Origin: Pseudacidovorax sp.
Lineage (GTDB): Bacteria; Pseudomonadota; Gammaproteobacteria; Burkholderiales; Burkholderiaceae_C
Reading direction: 5' to 3'
DNA: 64,000 bases
Assembly: GCF_017991995.1 (NCBI RefSeq)
Contig: NZ_JAGOPN010000027.1
Location: forward strand, 1-64,000
The notes beneath the pieces are model-generated. The model saw only the letters and a program-made list of their open reading frames with translations, was not told the DNA's origin and searched no databases. Shown piece by piece: positions 33,709 through 42,469 of the stretch (positions are counted from its first letter, which is position 1; each line of letters opens with the position of its first letter). Position numbers and translations under genes: made by a program.

Positions 33709-34473
33709 TCAGCCCCTGCGTCTGCCGTTCTCGAAAACGCGCAGCTCCCCGGGGGCGAACGGGATCCAGGCTTCGTTGGTCGTCAGCGGCGCCGTCACCA
33801 CCACGGCCACGCGGTCGTCCGGCGTGGTGTGCTGGGCGAAGTCCATCGACAAGTCCTCGTCGGCCAGCTGCGCGAGGGTGAAGGGATGCTGCCGCTCGAT
33901 GGACCAGAGATTGGTGGACGCATGTGCCCACAGCGCCTGCCCGTTGGAGAGCAGGAAGTTGAAGGTGCCGTGCTTCGCGATGCGCGGCGCCAGTTCGCGC
34001 AGCGTGAGCGTCAGCTCGTCCACGCTCGGTACGTCTGCATGCGACTTGGCCAGCTCCTGCATCAGCCAGCAGAAGGCATGCTCGCTGTCGGTGCCGCCCA
34101 CGGGATGGAAGTTGCCGTGCAGCCGCGGGCGGAAGTCCTTCAGGTCGCCGTTGTGGGCGAACACCCAGTAGCGGCCCCACAGCTCGCGCACGAAGGGATG
34201 GCAGTTCTGCAGGTTGACCGCGCCCTGCGTCGCCTTGCGGATGTGCGCGATGACGTTGCGGCTCTTGATGGGGTAGCGGCGGATCAGCTCCGCCACCGGC
34301 GAGTCGCAGGCCGGCAGGTGGTCCACGAAGTGGCGCAGCCCGCGGTCCTCGAAGAAGGCGATGCCCCAGCCGTCCGCATGGTGGTCGGTGCGGCCGCCGC
34401 GCTGGGCGAAGCCGGTGAAGCTGAACTGCACGTCGGTGGGCACGTTGCAGTTCATTCCGAGGAGCTGGCACAT
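33709..34473 (-). CDS. Class II glutamine amidotransferase (YafJ-like)
   Basis: Ntn-hydrolase of 254 residues. Cys2, exposed after removal of Met1, is the nucleophile (MCQLLGMNCN). Further signatures are RGGRTDHHADGWGIAFF, VIAHIRKATQG and FAHNGDL, which build the glutamine site. No synthase domain is attached, so the ammonia acceptor is unknown, as in other YafJ proteins. It shares a minus-strand run with the VOC protein gene 33 bp upstream. The repeat-like hairpin follows its stop. Confidence 0.88.
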   Translation of the reverse strand: MCQLLGMNCNVPTDVQFSFTGFAQRGGRTDHHADGWGIAFFEDRGLRHFVDHLPACDSPVAELIRRYPIKSRNVIAHIRKATQGAVNLQNCHPFVRELWGRYWVFAHNGDLKDFRPRLHGNFHPVGGTDSEHAFCWLMQELAKSHADVPSVDELTLTLRELAPRIAKHGTFNFLLSNGQALWAHASTNLWSIERQHPFTLAQLADEDLSMDFAQHTTPDDRVAVVVTAPLTTNEAWIPFAPGELRVFENGRRRG

Positions 34474-34506
34474 GGCGGCGGCGGGGCGGTCGTTGCAAAG
34501 GGAGAT

Positions 34507-34902
34507 TCAGGCCTTGCGGCTGGCGCGGTACAGCCCGCAGAGCTTGTGGCCGTCCGGGTCGCGCACATAGGCGAGGTGCATGGTGCCGTCGCCGCGGGGG
34601 CCCGGGGCGTCCTCGATGGCGGTGCCGCCATGCGCCACGGCCACGTCGTGGAACTGCTGCAACTGCTCGGGCGACGTGCACTTGAAGCCGATGGTCGCGC
34701 CGTTGGAGACGGTGGGTGCCTCGCCGTTGATCGGCTCGGTGATGCCGAAGGTGTTGCCGTCGTGGCGCCAGAACACGCGCTGGTGGCCGCCCGGGCCGGT
34801 GTTGCGCATGCCTTCGGGCGCGCCCAGCACGCCGAGCACGGCGTCGTAGAAGCGCTTGGCGCGTTCGATGTCCTGGCTACCGACCATCACATGGTTGAGC
34901 AT
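34507..34902 (-). CDS. VOC-family (glyoxalase/dioxygenase-like) protein
   Basis: A 131-residue vicinal-oxygen-chelate fold protein. It starts MLNHVMVGSQDIERAKRFYD, with the first metal-type His, and ends HLAYVRDPDGHKLCGLYR, where bacterial glyoxalase-like proteins place the second half of the site. The family covers glyoxalase I, fosfomycin-resistance proteins and others; this short form is normally annotated only at family level. A good RBS (GAAGGAGATCC) precedes it. Confidence 0.85.
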   Translation of the reverse strand: MLNHVMVGSQDIERAKRFYDAVLGVLGAPEGMRNTGPGGHQRVFWRHDGNTFGITEPINGEAPTVSNGATIGFKCTSPEQLQQFHDVAVAHGGTAIEDAPGPRGDGTMHLAYVRDPDGHKLCGLYRASRKA

Positions 34903-34949
34903 CTGCGGGATCTCCTTCGTTGTTGTCGGGCGGCTGGGGCCCGGGTTGA

Positions 34950-34980
34950 AAAAAGCGGCCCCGATTAGACCCGAGCCGTC
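34950..34980 (-). terminator. Weak intrinsic terminator after the MFS gene
   Basis: Reading leftward, CGGCTCG pairs imperfectly (5 of 7) with CGGGGCCG and is followed by GCTTTTTTC. The T-run makes a Rho-independent terminator plausible for the exporter gene that ends at 35008. Confidence 0.4.
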
Positions 34981-35007
34981 GCGTCGCGGCTGTCGCGCAC
35001 ACTGCGG

Positions 35008-36492
35008 TCAGAGCGAGCCGCGGTGGTGCCGCTCCCGCAGCTGCAGCGCCGCCAGCAGCGCCAGGCCGCACAGCCCGGCCAGGATGAGGAACACCTCGTC
35101 GAAGGCCGCCAGCCGCGCCGGGCTGCTCTGCAACTGCGCCAGCGAATCGCCATGCACCGCCAGCCGCCATTCGAGCACCACGGCGCACAGGCTCACGCCC
35201 GCCGAGCCGCCCAGCTGCCGCAGGAAGCTGATGGCACTCGCACCCTGCGGGATCATGGCCTTGGGCAGCGGCCGCATCGAGCCGATGTTGAGCGAGGGCA
35301 GGATGAAGCCCAGCCCGATGCGCCCGATCACGGCATACAGCGTCAGCAGCCACAGCGGCCCGGCCAGCGACAGCGTGGGCATCAGCGCGAAGCTGACGGT
35401 CAGCAGCAAGAGGCCGGTGCTCACCAGCAGCCAGGTGGGGTGCCGATCGGCCAGCCGGCCCACGCCGGCGATGGTGAAGGCCAGCACGATGCCGGCCGGC
35501 AGCATGATGGTGCCCACGTGCGAGGCCGACAGGTGCAGCGCCACCTGCATGAACACCGGCAGCAGGTAGGTCGAGCCGAACAGCGCCGTGCCGTAGATGA
35601 AGGCGACCACCGTGCCCATGGCGAACTGGCGGTGGGTGAAGAGGCGCATGTCCATCAGCGGCTCGTCGCCGCGCGCGGCCAGGCGCCGCTCCCACCACAC
35701 GAAGGTGGCCAGGGCGGCGGCGGCCAGCGCCAGCAGCAGCGCGGCCTGGCCGGGCGCATCGCCGCGCAGTTCGACCAGGCCGTTGAGCAGGCACAGCGTG
35801 CCCGCGGTGCCGATCAGCAGGCCGCGCCAGTCCAGCGCATGGCTGCGGCCGGCCTGGGCGCCGCCGGGCGCGGTGGGCGGCACGAACTTCCAGGCCAGCC
35901 AGAAGGCCGCCAGGCAGAAGGGCACCACCATGAAGAAGATCGAGCGCCAGCCCGCCAGATCCACCAGCACACCACCGATGCTGGGGCCCACGGCCGGCGC
36001 CAGCACCACGCCCATGCCGAAGAAGCCGCTGGCGCGGCCCTGCTCGTGCGGCTCGAAGGCGCGCAGGATGATGATGGCCGGGATGGGCTGCACCACGCCG
36101 GCCGCCAGGCCTTCCATGACGCGCGCGGCCAGCACCAGCGGGAACAGGTCCGCCAGCCCGCCCAGCAGCCCGCCGGCCAGCAGCAGCACCATGGTGCCGA
36201 CATAGGTGCGCCGGTAGCCGAAGCGCGCCAGCAGCCACGGCGTGGTCAGCATGGAGGCGGTCATCGCCACCATGAAGCCGGAGCTGACCCATTGCGCCCG
36301 CTCCTGCCCCAGGCCGAAGTGCCGGCTCAGGTCCGGGATGGCCACGTTGACCACGGTGGAGGACATGATCGATGCCATCGTCCCCACCATCACCGACAGC
36401 AGCAGCAGCCAGCGGTAGCGCGGCCCGTAGCGCTGGCGCAGCGGCGAATGGGCGGGCGGGGCGGAGGCGGGAGAGGGCGTGGGGGCGGTCAT
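35008..36492 (-). CDS. MFS transporter, DHA2 (EmrB/QacA-like) family
   Basis: Inner-membrane drug:proton antiporter-type protein, 494 residues with about 14 hydrophobic helices. Motif regions: WLLLLSVMVGTMASIMSSTVVNVAIPDLSRHFGLG (helix 1, family-defining), QWVSSGFMVAMTASMLTTPWL, LARFGYRRTYVGTM (motif A) and GPSIGGVLVDLAGWRSIFF (motif C region). ATG 36492 gives a short cytoplasmic Pro/Ala-rich lead. No membrane-fusion (EmrA) partner is adjacent. Substrate unknown. Confidence 0.88.
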   Translation of the reverse strand: MTAPTPSPASAPPAHSPLRQRYGPRYRWLLLLSVMVGTMASIMSSTVVNVAIPDLSRHFGLGQERAQWVSSGFMVAMTASMLTTPWLLARFGYRRTYVGTMVLLLAGGLLGGLADLFPLVLAARVMEGLAAGVVQPIPAIIILRAFEPHEQGRASGFFGMGVVLAPAVGPSIGGVLVDLAGWRSIFFMVVPFCLAAFWLAWKFVPPTAPGGAQAGRSHALDWRGLLIGTAGTLCLLNGLVELRGDAPGQAALLLALAAAALATFVWWERRLAARGDEPLMDMRLFTHRQFAMGTVVAFIYGTALFGSTYLLPVFMQVALHLSASHVGTIMLPAGIVLAFTIAGVGRLADRHPTWLLVSTGLLLLTVSFALMPTLSLAGPLWLLTLYAVIGRIGLGFILPSLNIGSMRPLPKAMIPQGASAISFLRQLGGSAGVSLCAVVLEWRLAVHGDSLAQLQSSPARLAAFDEVFLILAGLCGLALLAALQLRERHHRGSL

Positions 36493-36706
36493 GGAGCAGG
36501 GGCCGTCGGGAGCGGCGCCCCCGCCGGATCGGGTGGGCCGTCCGGTCCTACAAGCATACGGGGCTTCGCCCGCCGAGCGGGGCCAGGGGGCGTCTGAACA
36601 ATCCCGCGATCCGGGGGCGGAGCGGAGCACACGCGCATCGTTGGCGCACGTGCCCAAAGCCGTGCGTCCCCGCGTCCCGTTATCGATGCACAACAGGGGA
36701 GTGCCC

Positions 36707-38107
36707 ATGCTCATATCCGACAGTTCTTCCGCCCAGGTGCACAGCGGCGGCGCGCTGGCCGACGAACTGGCCGCACCGGCCGTCAGCCGCGCCTACGTCT
36801 GCCAGTGCGGCCGGCCGGTCTATCTGCGCAACAGCCAGTGCCTGGCCTGCGGCACGCCGCTGGGCTACGTGACCTCGCGGGTCGGCGTGCTGCCGCTCGC
36901 GCCCACCGACGATCCGGAGCTGTTCACCGTCTTCGGCGAACCGGACGGCCCCCGCTACCGCCGCTGCGCCAACTTCAGCACCGCCGCTGCCTGCAACTGG
37001 CTGGTGCCGGAGGATCCCGAGAGTGACCATGGCCTGGCCCACACCCACGGCCTCGCGCCGGGCCTGTGCCTGGCCTGCAGCGCCACGCGCACCATCCCCG
37101 ACCTGTCGGTGCCGGAGAACCCCGAGCTGTGGCTGAAGATGGAGACGGCCAAGCGACGCCTGATGTCGCAGCTGCTGGCGCTGGGCCTGCCGATCAGCAC
37201 CCGGCTGGCCGATCCGGCCCATGGCCTGGCCTTCGACTTCCTCTCCAACCTGCCGGGCGCACCGCGCGTGCTCACCGGGCATCAGGACGGCGTGATCACC
37301 CTCAACATCGAGGAAGGCGACGACGCCCAGCGCGAGAAGACGCGCGCCGAGATGCGTGAGCCCTACCGCACGCTGGTGGGCCACTTCCGCCACGAGATCG
37401 GCCACTACTACTGGGACGTGCTGGTCGCGCCCACGCCCTGGTTGGACGGCTTCCGCGCGCTGTTCGGCGACGAGACGCAAGACTACGGCCAGGCCCTGCA
37501 GCGCCACTACGAGAACGGCCCACCGGCCGACTGGGCGCTGCGCTACGTCACCAGCTACGCCAGCACCCATCCCTGGGAGGACTGGGCCGAGACCTGGGCG
37601 CACTACCTGCACATGGCCGACACGGTGGACACCGCCCTGAGCTTCGGCGTCAACGCCGTGAACGTCGAACTCACCAGCGACCTCTTCACCCGCGAGGACC
37701 TCTGGCAGCCCGAGCACGAGGACGCCGACCGCTTCCTGGACTTCCTCAACGGCTGGGTGCGGCTGACGAACGTGCTCAACGAGCTGTCGCGCAGCATGGG
37801 CCAGCCGGACTTCTATCCCTTCGTGCTGCCGCATGCGGGGGTGGGCAAGCTGCAGTTCATCCATCAGCTGGTGACCGCGCAGCGCGGCCAGCCGGCGCCG
37901 GTGCGCGCCGAGAGTGGCGAACCGGCGCCGGTGCAGGAGCCGCCGCCGGCCGGCGATCCGGTGCCGGTCCAGGATCCGTCGCCCGAGCCCGCCGTGTCGC
38001 AGCAGGACCAGGCGCCCGTCCCGGTCGAGGGCACCGCACCGCTGGTCACGGAAGCCCCTGCCGCGAACGCGGACGAGCCGTTGCCGCAGCAGCCGCTCGC
38101 TGCCTGA
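36707..38107 (+). CDS. Putative zinc-binding metallopeptidase (zinc-ribbon, DUF2248-type)
   Basis: A 466-residue protein. An N-terminal zinc ribbon has Cys32, Cys34, Cys45 and Cys48 (CQCGRPVYLRNSQCLAC). The catalytic HEIGH motif is at residues 229-233 (FRHEIGHYYWD), followed by HPWEDWAETWAHYLHMADT with further metal-ligand candidates. The last 80 residues are a Pro/Val/Gln-rich repeat (APVQEPPPAG, PVPVQDPSPEP), probably disordered. ATG 36707 is chosen over ATG 36686 because AGGGGA sits 7 bp ahead. It is divergent from the MFS gene. The family's substrate is not known to me. Confidence 0.8.
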   Translation: MLISDSSSAQVHSGGALADELAAPAVSRAYVCQCGRPVYLRNSQCLACGTPLGYVTSRVGVLPLAPTDDPELFTVFGEPDGPRYRRCANFSTAAACNWLVPEDPESDHGLAHTHGLAPGLCLACSATRTIPDLSVPENPELWLKMETAKRRLMSQLLALGLPISTRLADPAHGLAFDFLSNLPGAPRVLTGHQDGVITLNIEEGDDAQREKTRAEMREPYRTLVGHFRHEIGHYYWDVLVAPTPWLDGFRALFGDETQDYGQALQRHYENGPPADWALRYVTSYASTHPWEDWAETWAHYLHMADTVDTALSFGVNAVNVELTSDLFTREDLWQPEHEDADRFLDFLNGWVRLTNVLNELSRSMGQPDFYPFVLPHAGVGKLQFIHQLVTAQRGQPAPVRAESGEPAPVQEPPPAGDPVPVQDPSPEPAVSQQDQAPVPVEGTAPLVTEAPAANADEPLPQQPLAA

Positions 38108-38124
38108 TCGAACCGGCGGTGCGC

Positions 38125-38370
38125 TCAGCGCGCCGTCGTGAACATCACGATCAGCAGGGCGATGCCCGCCAGAAAGGCGAGCAGCCGCGCCACCCACGGA
38201 AACACCAGCCAGGCGCCCAGCACCGCGGCCAGGCGGCCGAGCAGGCCGGGCGTCACCAGGCGCTGATCGGCCGGACGACCCTTGGCGGTGATCGGCGCGC
38301 CGCAGTTGGGGCAGCTCGGCGCGCGTGGCGACACGCGGCGTCCGCAGTCGGGGCAGTCGATCAGCGCCAT
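38125..38370 (-). CDS. Small zinc-ribbon membrane protein
   Basis: An 81-residue protein with a four-Cys zinc ribbon at the N-terminus (CPDCGRRVSPRAPSCPNCG) and a C-terminal pair of hydrophobic segments (LLGRLAAVLGAWLVFPWVARLLAFLAGIALLIVMF). Its start overlaps the end of the OmpA-domain gene by 10 bp, making it the last gene of the CsgG-like operon. Function unknown; zinc-ribbon plus membrane anchor is a common layout for small accessory proteins. Confidence 0.7.
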   Translation of the reverse strand: MALIDCPDCGRRVSPRAPSCPNCGAPITAKGRPADQRLVTPGLLGRLAAVLGAWLVFPWVARLLAFLAGIALLIVMFTTAR

Positions 38371-39116
38371 GGCATCTCCTTGCTCTGCGTCCATCCGCTC
38401 GACGCGCGCGGGCCGATCACGATCTCCACACGCCGGTTCTTCTGGCGGCCTTCGGGGTCGTCCCGGCCATCGGGCCGGGTGTTGGCGGCGATGGGCTCGC
38501 GCCGGCCCAGGCCTTCGGTCTCCAGCTTTCGCGTGCCCGTCGCGGCGGCCAGCCGCTCGGCCACGCGCTGCGCGCGACGCAGCGACAGCGCGTCGTTGTA
38601 GGCGTCGCTGCCGCGCGCATCGGTGTGGCCGCGCACGCGCACGGGTGCATCGGGATAGCCCTGCAGCAGCTCGGCCGCGCGGGCCAGCGCGGGCTCGGCA
38701 TCCGGCCGCAAGTCGGCCTTGTCGAAGTCGAAGAGCACGTCCGCCGGCAGGTCGACCACGATGGCCTTTTGCGGTGTCGGCCGGGCGTTCAGCTCGGTCA
38801 GCAAGGTGCGGGTGCGGGCCAGGCGTGCGGGCGGCACCTCCGCCAGACGCAGCGTGGTGTCGGGCGCGGCGGCCTTGCCGAAGGTGGATTCGGCCGCGGC
38901 GCGCTGCCAGCTGCTGCCGGTGCCGGCCGGGCGCCATTCGCTGACGGGTGCGCCCACCGCCGGCTGCCAGCGCGTGGGCTCTCCGGCCAGCGACTGGGCG
39001 CTGCGCCGCACCTGATAGCCGCCACCCCCTGCGGCCGACGCCGGGGTCGCTTGTGCCATCGCGGCGCAGGCGACGAGCAGCCCGGCCGCGCCGACCACGG
39101 CTGCCGCGCGCTTCAT
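38361..39116 (-). CDS. OmpA-family protein
   Basis: A 251-residue exported protein. Signal sequence AAAVVGAAGLLVACAAMAQA, about 80 unassigned residues, then an OmpA C-terminal peptidoglycan-binding domain from about 130: ADVLFDFDKADLRPDAEP, VRVRGHTDARGSDAYNDALSLRRAQRVAERL and KNRRVEIVI, with the Asp and Arg that bind diaminopimelate. A Cys at residue 17 might allow lipidation, but the lipobox is poor. It overlaps the lipoprotein gene by 4 bp. In this operon it would tie the surface system to the cell wall. Confidence 0.85.
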   Translation of the reverse strand: MKRAAAVVGAAGLLVACAAMAQATPASAAGGGGYQVRRSAQSLAGEPTRWQPAVGAPVSEWRPAGTGSSWQRAAAESTFGKAAAPDTTLRLAEVPPARLARTRTLLTELNARPTPQKAIVVDLPADVLFDFDKADLRPDAEPALARAAELLQGYPDAPVRVRGHTDARGSDAYNDALSLRRAQRVAERLAAATGTRKLETEGLGRREPIAANTRPDGRDDPEGRQKNRRVEIVIGPRASSGWTQSKEMPWR

Positions 39117-39721
39117 CCGCCGGCCTTGAGCGGCAGCACCATCTCCAGGCCGGGGCTGTTGGTGTCGTCCGGCGGACTGCCTTCGTTGATGACGAGCTTG
39201 ACCTGCCGCGCATCGGCCGGCACGGCGCCCAGGAAGACGAGTCGGCCCTCCATGGTGTCGCCGGTCTTGATCTTGAGGTAGCGGTTGTCCTCGGGCCGCT
39301 TGAGCATGAGCTTGTTGCCGGCCTCATCCTGCAGGTAGGTGTCGCCGGACGCCATCTGCGTCCAGTTGGTGAGCGGGCTGGCGAAGGAGGCGCTGACGTC
39401 CAGCACGGTCGCATCGGGCCCCAGCTCCACGCCCTTCACGCGAACGGTGAGGCCGGCGCTGGCCACGCCCTGCACGGACAGGGGCAACTGGCGTGCGCTG
39501 GTGGGGGTGGCGGCGGTCGGCGCCGGAGCGGGCGCGGAAGCGCTGCCCTCGGCGGGCGCCGCCGTCGGTGCCACTGCGGGCGCTGGGCTTGCCATCGGCG
39601 CCGCGGCCGGTGCCGGCGTGGGGGTGGATGCCGCCGGTGTGCTGTCGCGGTCGGAGCAGGCGGCCAGCAGCCCCGCTGCCAGCGCGAGGGTGGCGATTGG
39701 GAAGGCGTGCGTGGGCTTCAT
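39113..39721 (-). CDS. Putative lipoprotein of the CsgG-like operon
   Basis: A 202-residue lipoprotein: lipobox LAAC with Cys22 after TLALAAGLLAAC, then a long Ala/Pro/Thr linker (about residues 28-75), then a compact domain (LTVRVKGVELGPDATVLDVSASF ... GRLVFLGAVPADARQVKLVINE) with the strand pattern of immunoglobulin-like DUF4352-type domains. It overlaps its neighbours on both sides by ATGA. Function not known; an envelope-attached accessory factor is the natural guess. Confidence 0.7.
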   Translation of the reverse strand: MKPTHAFPIATLALAAGLLAACSDRDSTPAASTPTPAPAAAPMASPAPAVAPTAAPAEGSASAPAPAPTAATPTSARQLPLSVQGVASAGLTVRVKGVELGPDATVLDVSASFASPLTNWTQMASGDTYLQDEAGNKLMLKRPEDNRYLKIKTGDTMEGRLVFLGAVPADARQVKLVINEGSPPDDTNSPGLEMVLPLKAGG

Positions 39722-40122
39722 CGGATGTTGACGCTGTTGACGTTGGCTGCGGCCCCGGCACCCCCTTGGGCGCAGTCGACGCCAGCCTTCACGTCGCGCG
39801 TGTTGCGGCCGGTGACGACGACGGTGCGGCCCTGCAGGGCGCGGCTGTCGATGTCGACGCTGTTGACGTTGGCGCCGGCCGTGGTGGCGGTGCCGTCGGC
39901 GCAGCGCACCTGCACGTTGCTGGCGCTGTTGCCAGTGACTTCGATGCGGTTGGTGCCGGTGCCGGGACGTTCGATCATGGTGGTCGTGCTTCGGTCGGGA
40001 GAAAGGCCAGCGGCCCAGCCGGCGCCTGCCACCAGGCCGGCGGCGAGCGCGGCCGCGACACGGGGCGCTCGCAAGGGGCTGCGGGCTGGCGCTGCGGGAG
40101 GGGTGGAAGGTCTCTGGGTCAT
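39718..40122 (-). CDS. Small secreted repeat protein (NVNSV type), 134 aa
   Basis: Exported protein with a signal segment (RVAAALAAGLVAGAGWAAG) and two copies of the repeat shared with the proteins at 42931 and 46165: IEVTGNSASNVQV ... GANVNSVDI and VVVTGRNTRDVKA ... AANVNSVNI. Each copy carries one cysteine (VRCADG, DCAQGG), absent from the other two proteins, so a disulfide between repeats is possible. It lies 50 bp after the Sel1-type gene. A minor subunit or nucleator of a surface fibre is inference from repeat sharing and operon membership. Confidence 0.65.
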   Translation of the reverse strand: MTQRPSTPPAAPARSPLRAPRVAAALAAGLVAGAGWAAGLSPDRSTTTMIERPGTGTNRIEVTGNSASNVQVRCADGTATTAGANVNSVDIDSRALQGRTVVVTGRNTRDVKAGVDCAQGGAGAAANVNSVNIR

Positions 40123-40172
40123 GGCGAAGGTCTCGTCACGGTGGATGCGGAGGGGCGGCCGGGGCCCGACGC

Positions 40173-41210
40173 TCAGCGCGATGGCGATGGCGATGGCGAT
40201 GGCGATGGCGATGGCGATGGCGTCGCCTGCAGCGCCTCCTGTCCAGGAAAGCCGCCGAGCGGCGAACGTGCAGGGGCGGGCGCTGGCGCGGGCGACGGCG
40301 GCTGCGCGGTGGCCTCGGCGGCCCGCAGGGCGCCCAGGCCGGGCGGGCCGGAGAGCTTGGGCCCCGCCGGCCCCAGGGCCGCCGCCGTCGGCGGCGCTGC
40401 CATGCCCGGCACGGCAGGCGCGCCGGATGCAGCCGCGCCAGGCGCCTGCCGCATCTGTGCTTCCAGTTCACTGGCGAAGCGGTCGGCCAGCGCCGTCTCC
40501 TCCGCCGCCATCTCCTGGCCCAGGCTGTTGATGGTCTCGGCGGCGCCCTGGGCGTTCTGGCTGCCGGGCAGCGCCAGGCGTTGCGCCAGGCGGGCGTAGC
40601 CCAGGGCCTTGATGTTGTCCTTGGGCACGCCCTGGCCGTTGCGGTAGAGGTCGGACAGTCGCTGCATGGCCCGCGGGTCGCCGCGCACCGCGCCCAGCAG
40701 GTACCAGCGGTAGGCCTGGCCGATGTCGGAGATGCCGCTGCGGTTGCTCTGGTAGGCATCGCCCAGCAGGGTGAGCAGGGCAGGGTTCTGGGTGCGCAGC
40801 GCGTCTTCCTTGAGGCGCGAGATCTCGCTGCCGTAGAGCGGGCCCTGACAGCCAGGGTTGACCATGCCGCGCTCGATGGCCTGCTGGCACGATTCGACGA
40901 AACGCGCGCCTGCCTCGGCGGCGGCAGAGGGCGTCGTATTGGCGCCTGCGGGCGTGACTGGCGTGGCCGCCGCCGAGCCGCTGACGACCGCGCCTGCGGC
41001 ACCGCTGCTCACGGCTGCGCCATTGCTCACGTTGGCGCCCGGGTTGCCGATCACGGTCTGCGCGCGCACGGCAGGCGCGCCGAGCGCGGCCGTCGTGGCC
41101 ATGGCCGCCAGCAGCAGTGGGGCCGCCAGCGCACTCGCCCTGGCAGATGGCGCCGGCGCCGGGGTGGCACCGCGGCCAACGCCGCAAGAAGAAGCCCGGC
41201 GCAGCCTCAT
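40173..41210 (-). CDS. Sel1-like repeat exported protein
   Basis: A 345-residue protein with a signal region (ALAAPLLLAAMATTAALGAPAVRAQ), a Gly/Ala/Ser-rich stretch (VIGNPGANVSNGAAVSSG), and two Sel1/TPR-like repeats at about 145-205 (LLTLLGDAYQSNRSGISDIGQAYRWYLLGA; AMQRLSDLYRNGQGVPKDNIKALGYARLA). The C-terminus is Pro/Ala-rich and ends in a perfect (Ser-Pro)n run encoded by a GCGATG hexamer array. The start overlaps the CsgG-like gene by ATGA. Sel1 proteins often scaffold assemblies, so an assembly or chaperone-like role in the operon is possible. Confidence 0.72.
   Translation of the reverse strand: MRLRRASSCGVGRGATPAPAPSARASALAAPLLLAAMATTAALGAPAVRAQTVIGNPGANVSNGAAVSSGAAGAVVSGSAAATPVTPAGANTTPSAAAEAGARFVESCQQAIERGMVNPGCQGPLYGSEISRLKEDALRTQNPALLTLLGDAYQSNRSGISDIGQAYRWYLLGAVRGDPRAMQRLSDLYRNGQGVPKDNIKALGYARLAQRLALPGSQNAQGAAETINSLGQEMAAEETALADRFASELEAQMRQAPGAAASGAPAVPGMAAPPTAAALGPAGPKLSGPPGLGALRAAEATAQPPSPAPAPAPARSPLGGFPGQEALQATPSPSPSPSPSPSPSR
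40178..40222. repeat. (GCGATG)7 hexanucleotide tandem array
   Basis: Seven perfect copies of GCGATG plus a final GCG, 45 bp in all, at the 3' end of the Sel1-type gene. Read on the minus strand it encodes Ser-Pro pairs up to the last residues before the stop. Slippage would add or remove Ser-Pro pairs without changing frame. Confidence 0.95.
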
Positions 41211-42400
41211 GCGCCCGTCCTCGCTGGCGCGGCCGCCGCGGGCGGCACCGTGCCGGCGGCCGGCACCGCCGTGGCGGGCGCGGCCAGCTGGCCGTCCCAC
41301 GGCATGGGCACGCCGAAGAACAGCGGCTCGAAGCCCTGCCAGCTCAGCACGTCCACCGTGTCGCCCAGCTGTGGATAGCGGCTCGAATACACGCGCCGCA
41401 GCGCCTCCTGCGTGGGCGCGTCCAGCTGCTGGTTGATGGCCACGTTCTCGCCGTACTTGCGCAGCGTCACCTGGATCAGGCCGATCTTGACTTGCGGCGT
41501 GAGCGCCTCGAAGGACTTGCGCATGTTGTCCACCACCACCGGGTCGGGCGTGCCGCCGGGAATGCAGCGCCAGTAGGGCGTGTTGGTGGCCTTGCCCATC
41601 AGCTCCAGCACGCTGAGGTCCACCAGCGTGCGGATGGCCGAGTGCCGACCCTGCAGGTACTTGCCCTCGAGCTTGAAGCCGAAGGCATCGCCGTAGAAGC
41701 CCAGGCTGGCGTTGTCCTCCGAGCTGAAGTTCAGCACCTTGATCACGTTCGAGGCCTGCACGCGCGGCACCATCTGCTGGGTGCTGAAGCTCACCAGGTT
41801 CAGGTCCAGCGCCAGGGCCGAGAGGATGGCGGTGCGCTTGAAGTCGGCGCCGATGTTGGTCTCGCCCTTGCCCTTGCCGAAGTCCACGCTGGCCGAGTTG
41901 GAGCGGCCGGCGCCCGAGAGCGCGCGGTCGAATTCGGTCAACGCGCCGGTGATCAGGAAGTCCGGCATGGTCACGCCGAAGCGCGCGCCCAGCTGGGCCT
42001 GCGAGATCAGGTAGTCGGGGTGGTAGGGCACGTAGACGATGCGCGCGCCGATGCGGTTGACGGCGGTGCGGACCATCTCGGTGATGTCGCCCGGGATCTC
42101 CGAGCCCACCAGCGGGTTGGAGAGGTTGGTCGCATCGAGGATGTTGCGCGTCTGCATGTAGACGACCGGGTCGCCGTCCTTGTAGACGTCGAGCATGGTG
42201 CCGAAGCGCGTGAGCGCGGCGGCGTACTGGCTCAGGTTGGCGGTAGGCAGGGACTTGGCGGCCTCGCGCTCGGCGAGCAGCTGGTCGGCGTCCTTGAGGG
42301 CGTTCTCCGTGGTGGCGCAGCCGGCTACCAGGGCAGCGGCGGCGGCGAGGGTGGCTAGGCGGGCGCTGATCCGGGCGCCGCGGGCGAGTGCGAAGGTCAT
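41207..42400 (-). CDS. CsgG/HfaB-like outer-membrane lipoprotein
   Basis: A 397-residue lipoprotein (lipobox LVAGC, Cys28). From about residue 115 it follows the CsgG fold: MPDFLITGALTEFDRAL aligns with CsgG's MVEGSIIGYES strand; SALALDLNLVSFSTQQMVPRV with the IAVNLRVVNVSTGE strand pair; and NVIKVLNFSSEDNASLGFYG ... LVDLSVLELMG with the transmembrane hairpin and final helix. CsgG makes the nonameric curli export pore and HfaB is its holdfast-anchor relative. It is longer than CsgG (277 aa), with an Ala/Pro-rich C-tail. The alignment is by eye; as the only export-pore candidate it defines the operon. Confidence 0.72.
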   Translation of the reverse strand: MTFALARGARISARLATLAAAAALVAGCATTENALKDADQLLAEREAAKSLPTANLSQYAAALTRFGTMLDVYKDGDPVVYMQTRNILDATNLSNPLVGSEIPGDITEMVRTAVNRIGARIVYVPYHPDYLISQAQLGARFGVTMPDFLITGALTEFDRALSGAGRSNSASVDFGKGKGETNIGADFKRTAILSALALDLNLVSFSTQQMVPRVQASNVIKVLNFSSEDNASLGFYGDAFGFKLEGKYLQGRHSAIRTLVDLSVLELMGKATNTPYWRCIPGGTPDPVVVDNMRKSFEALTPQVKIGLIQVTLRKYGENVAINQQLDAPTQEALRRVYSSRYPQLGDTVDVLSWQGFEPLFFGVPMPWDGQLAAPATAVPAAGTVPPAAAAPARTGA

Positions 42401-42469
42401 GTGAGCAGAGGCGTTGTTGTTATCGGTACGCGGTGTACGGCCCGCGCGGGCCGGGGCGGTGGTGCTGCG

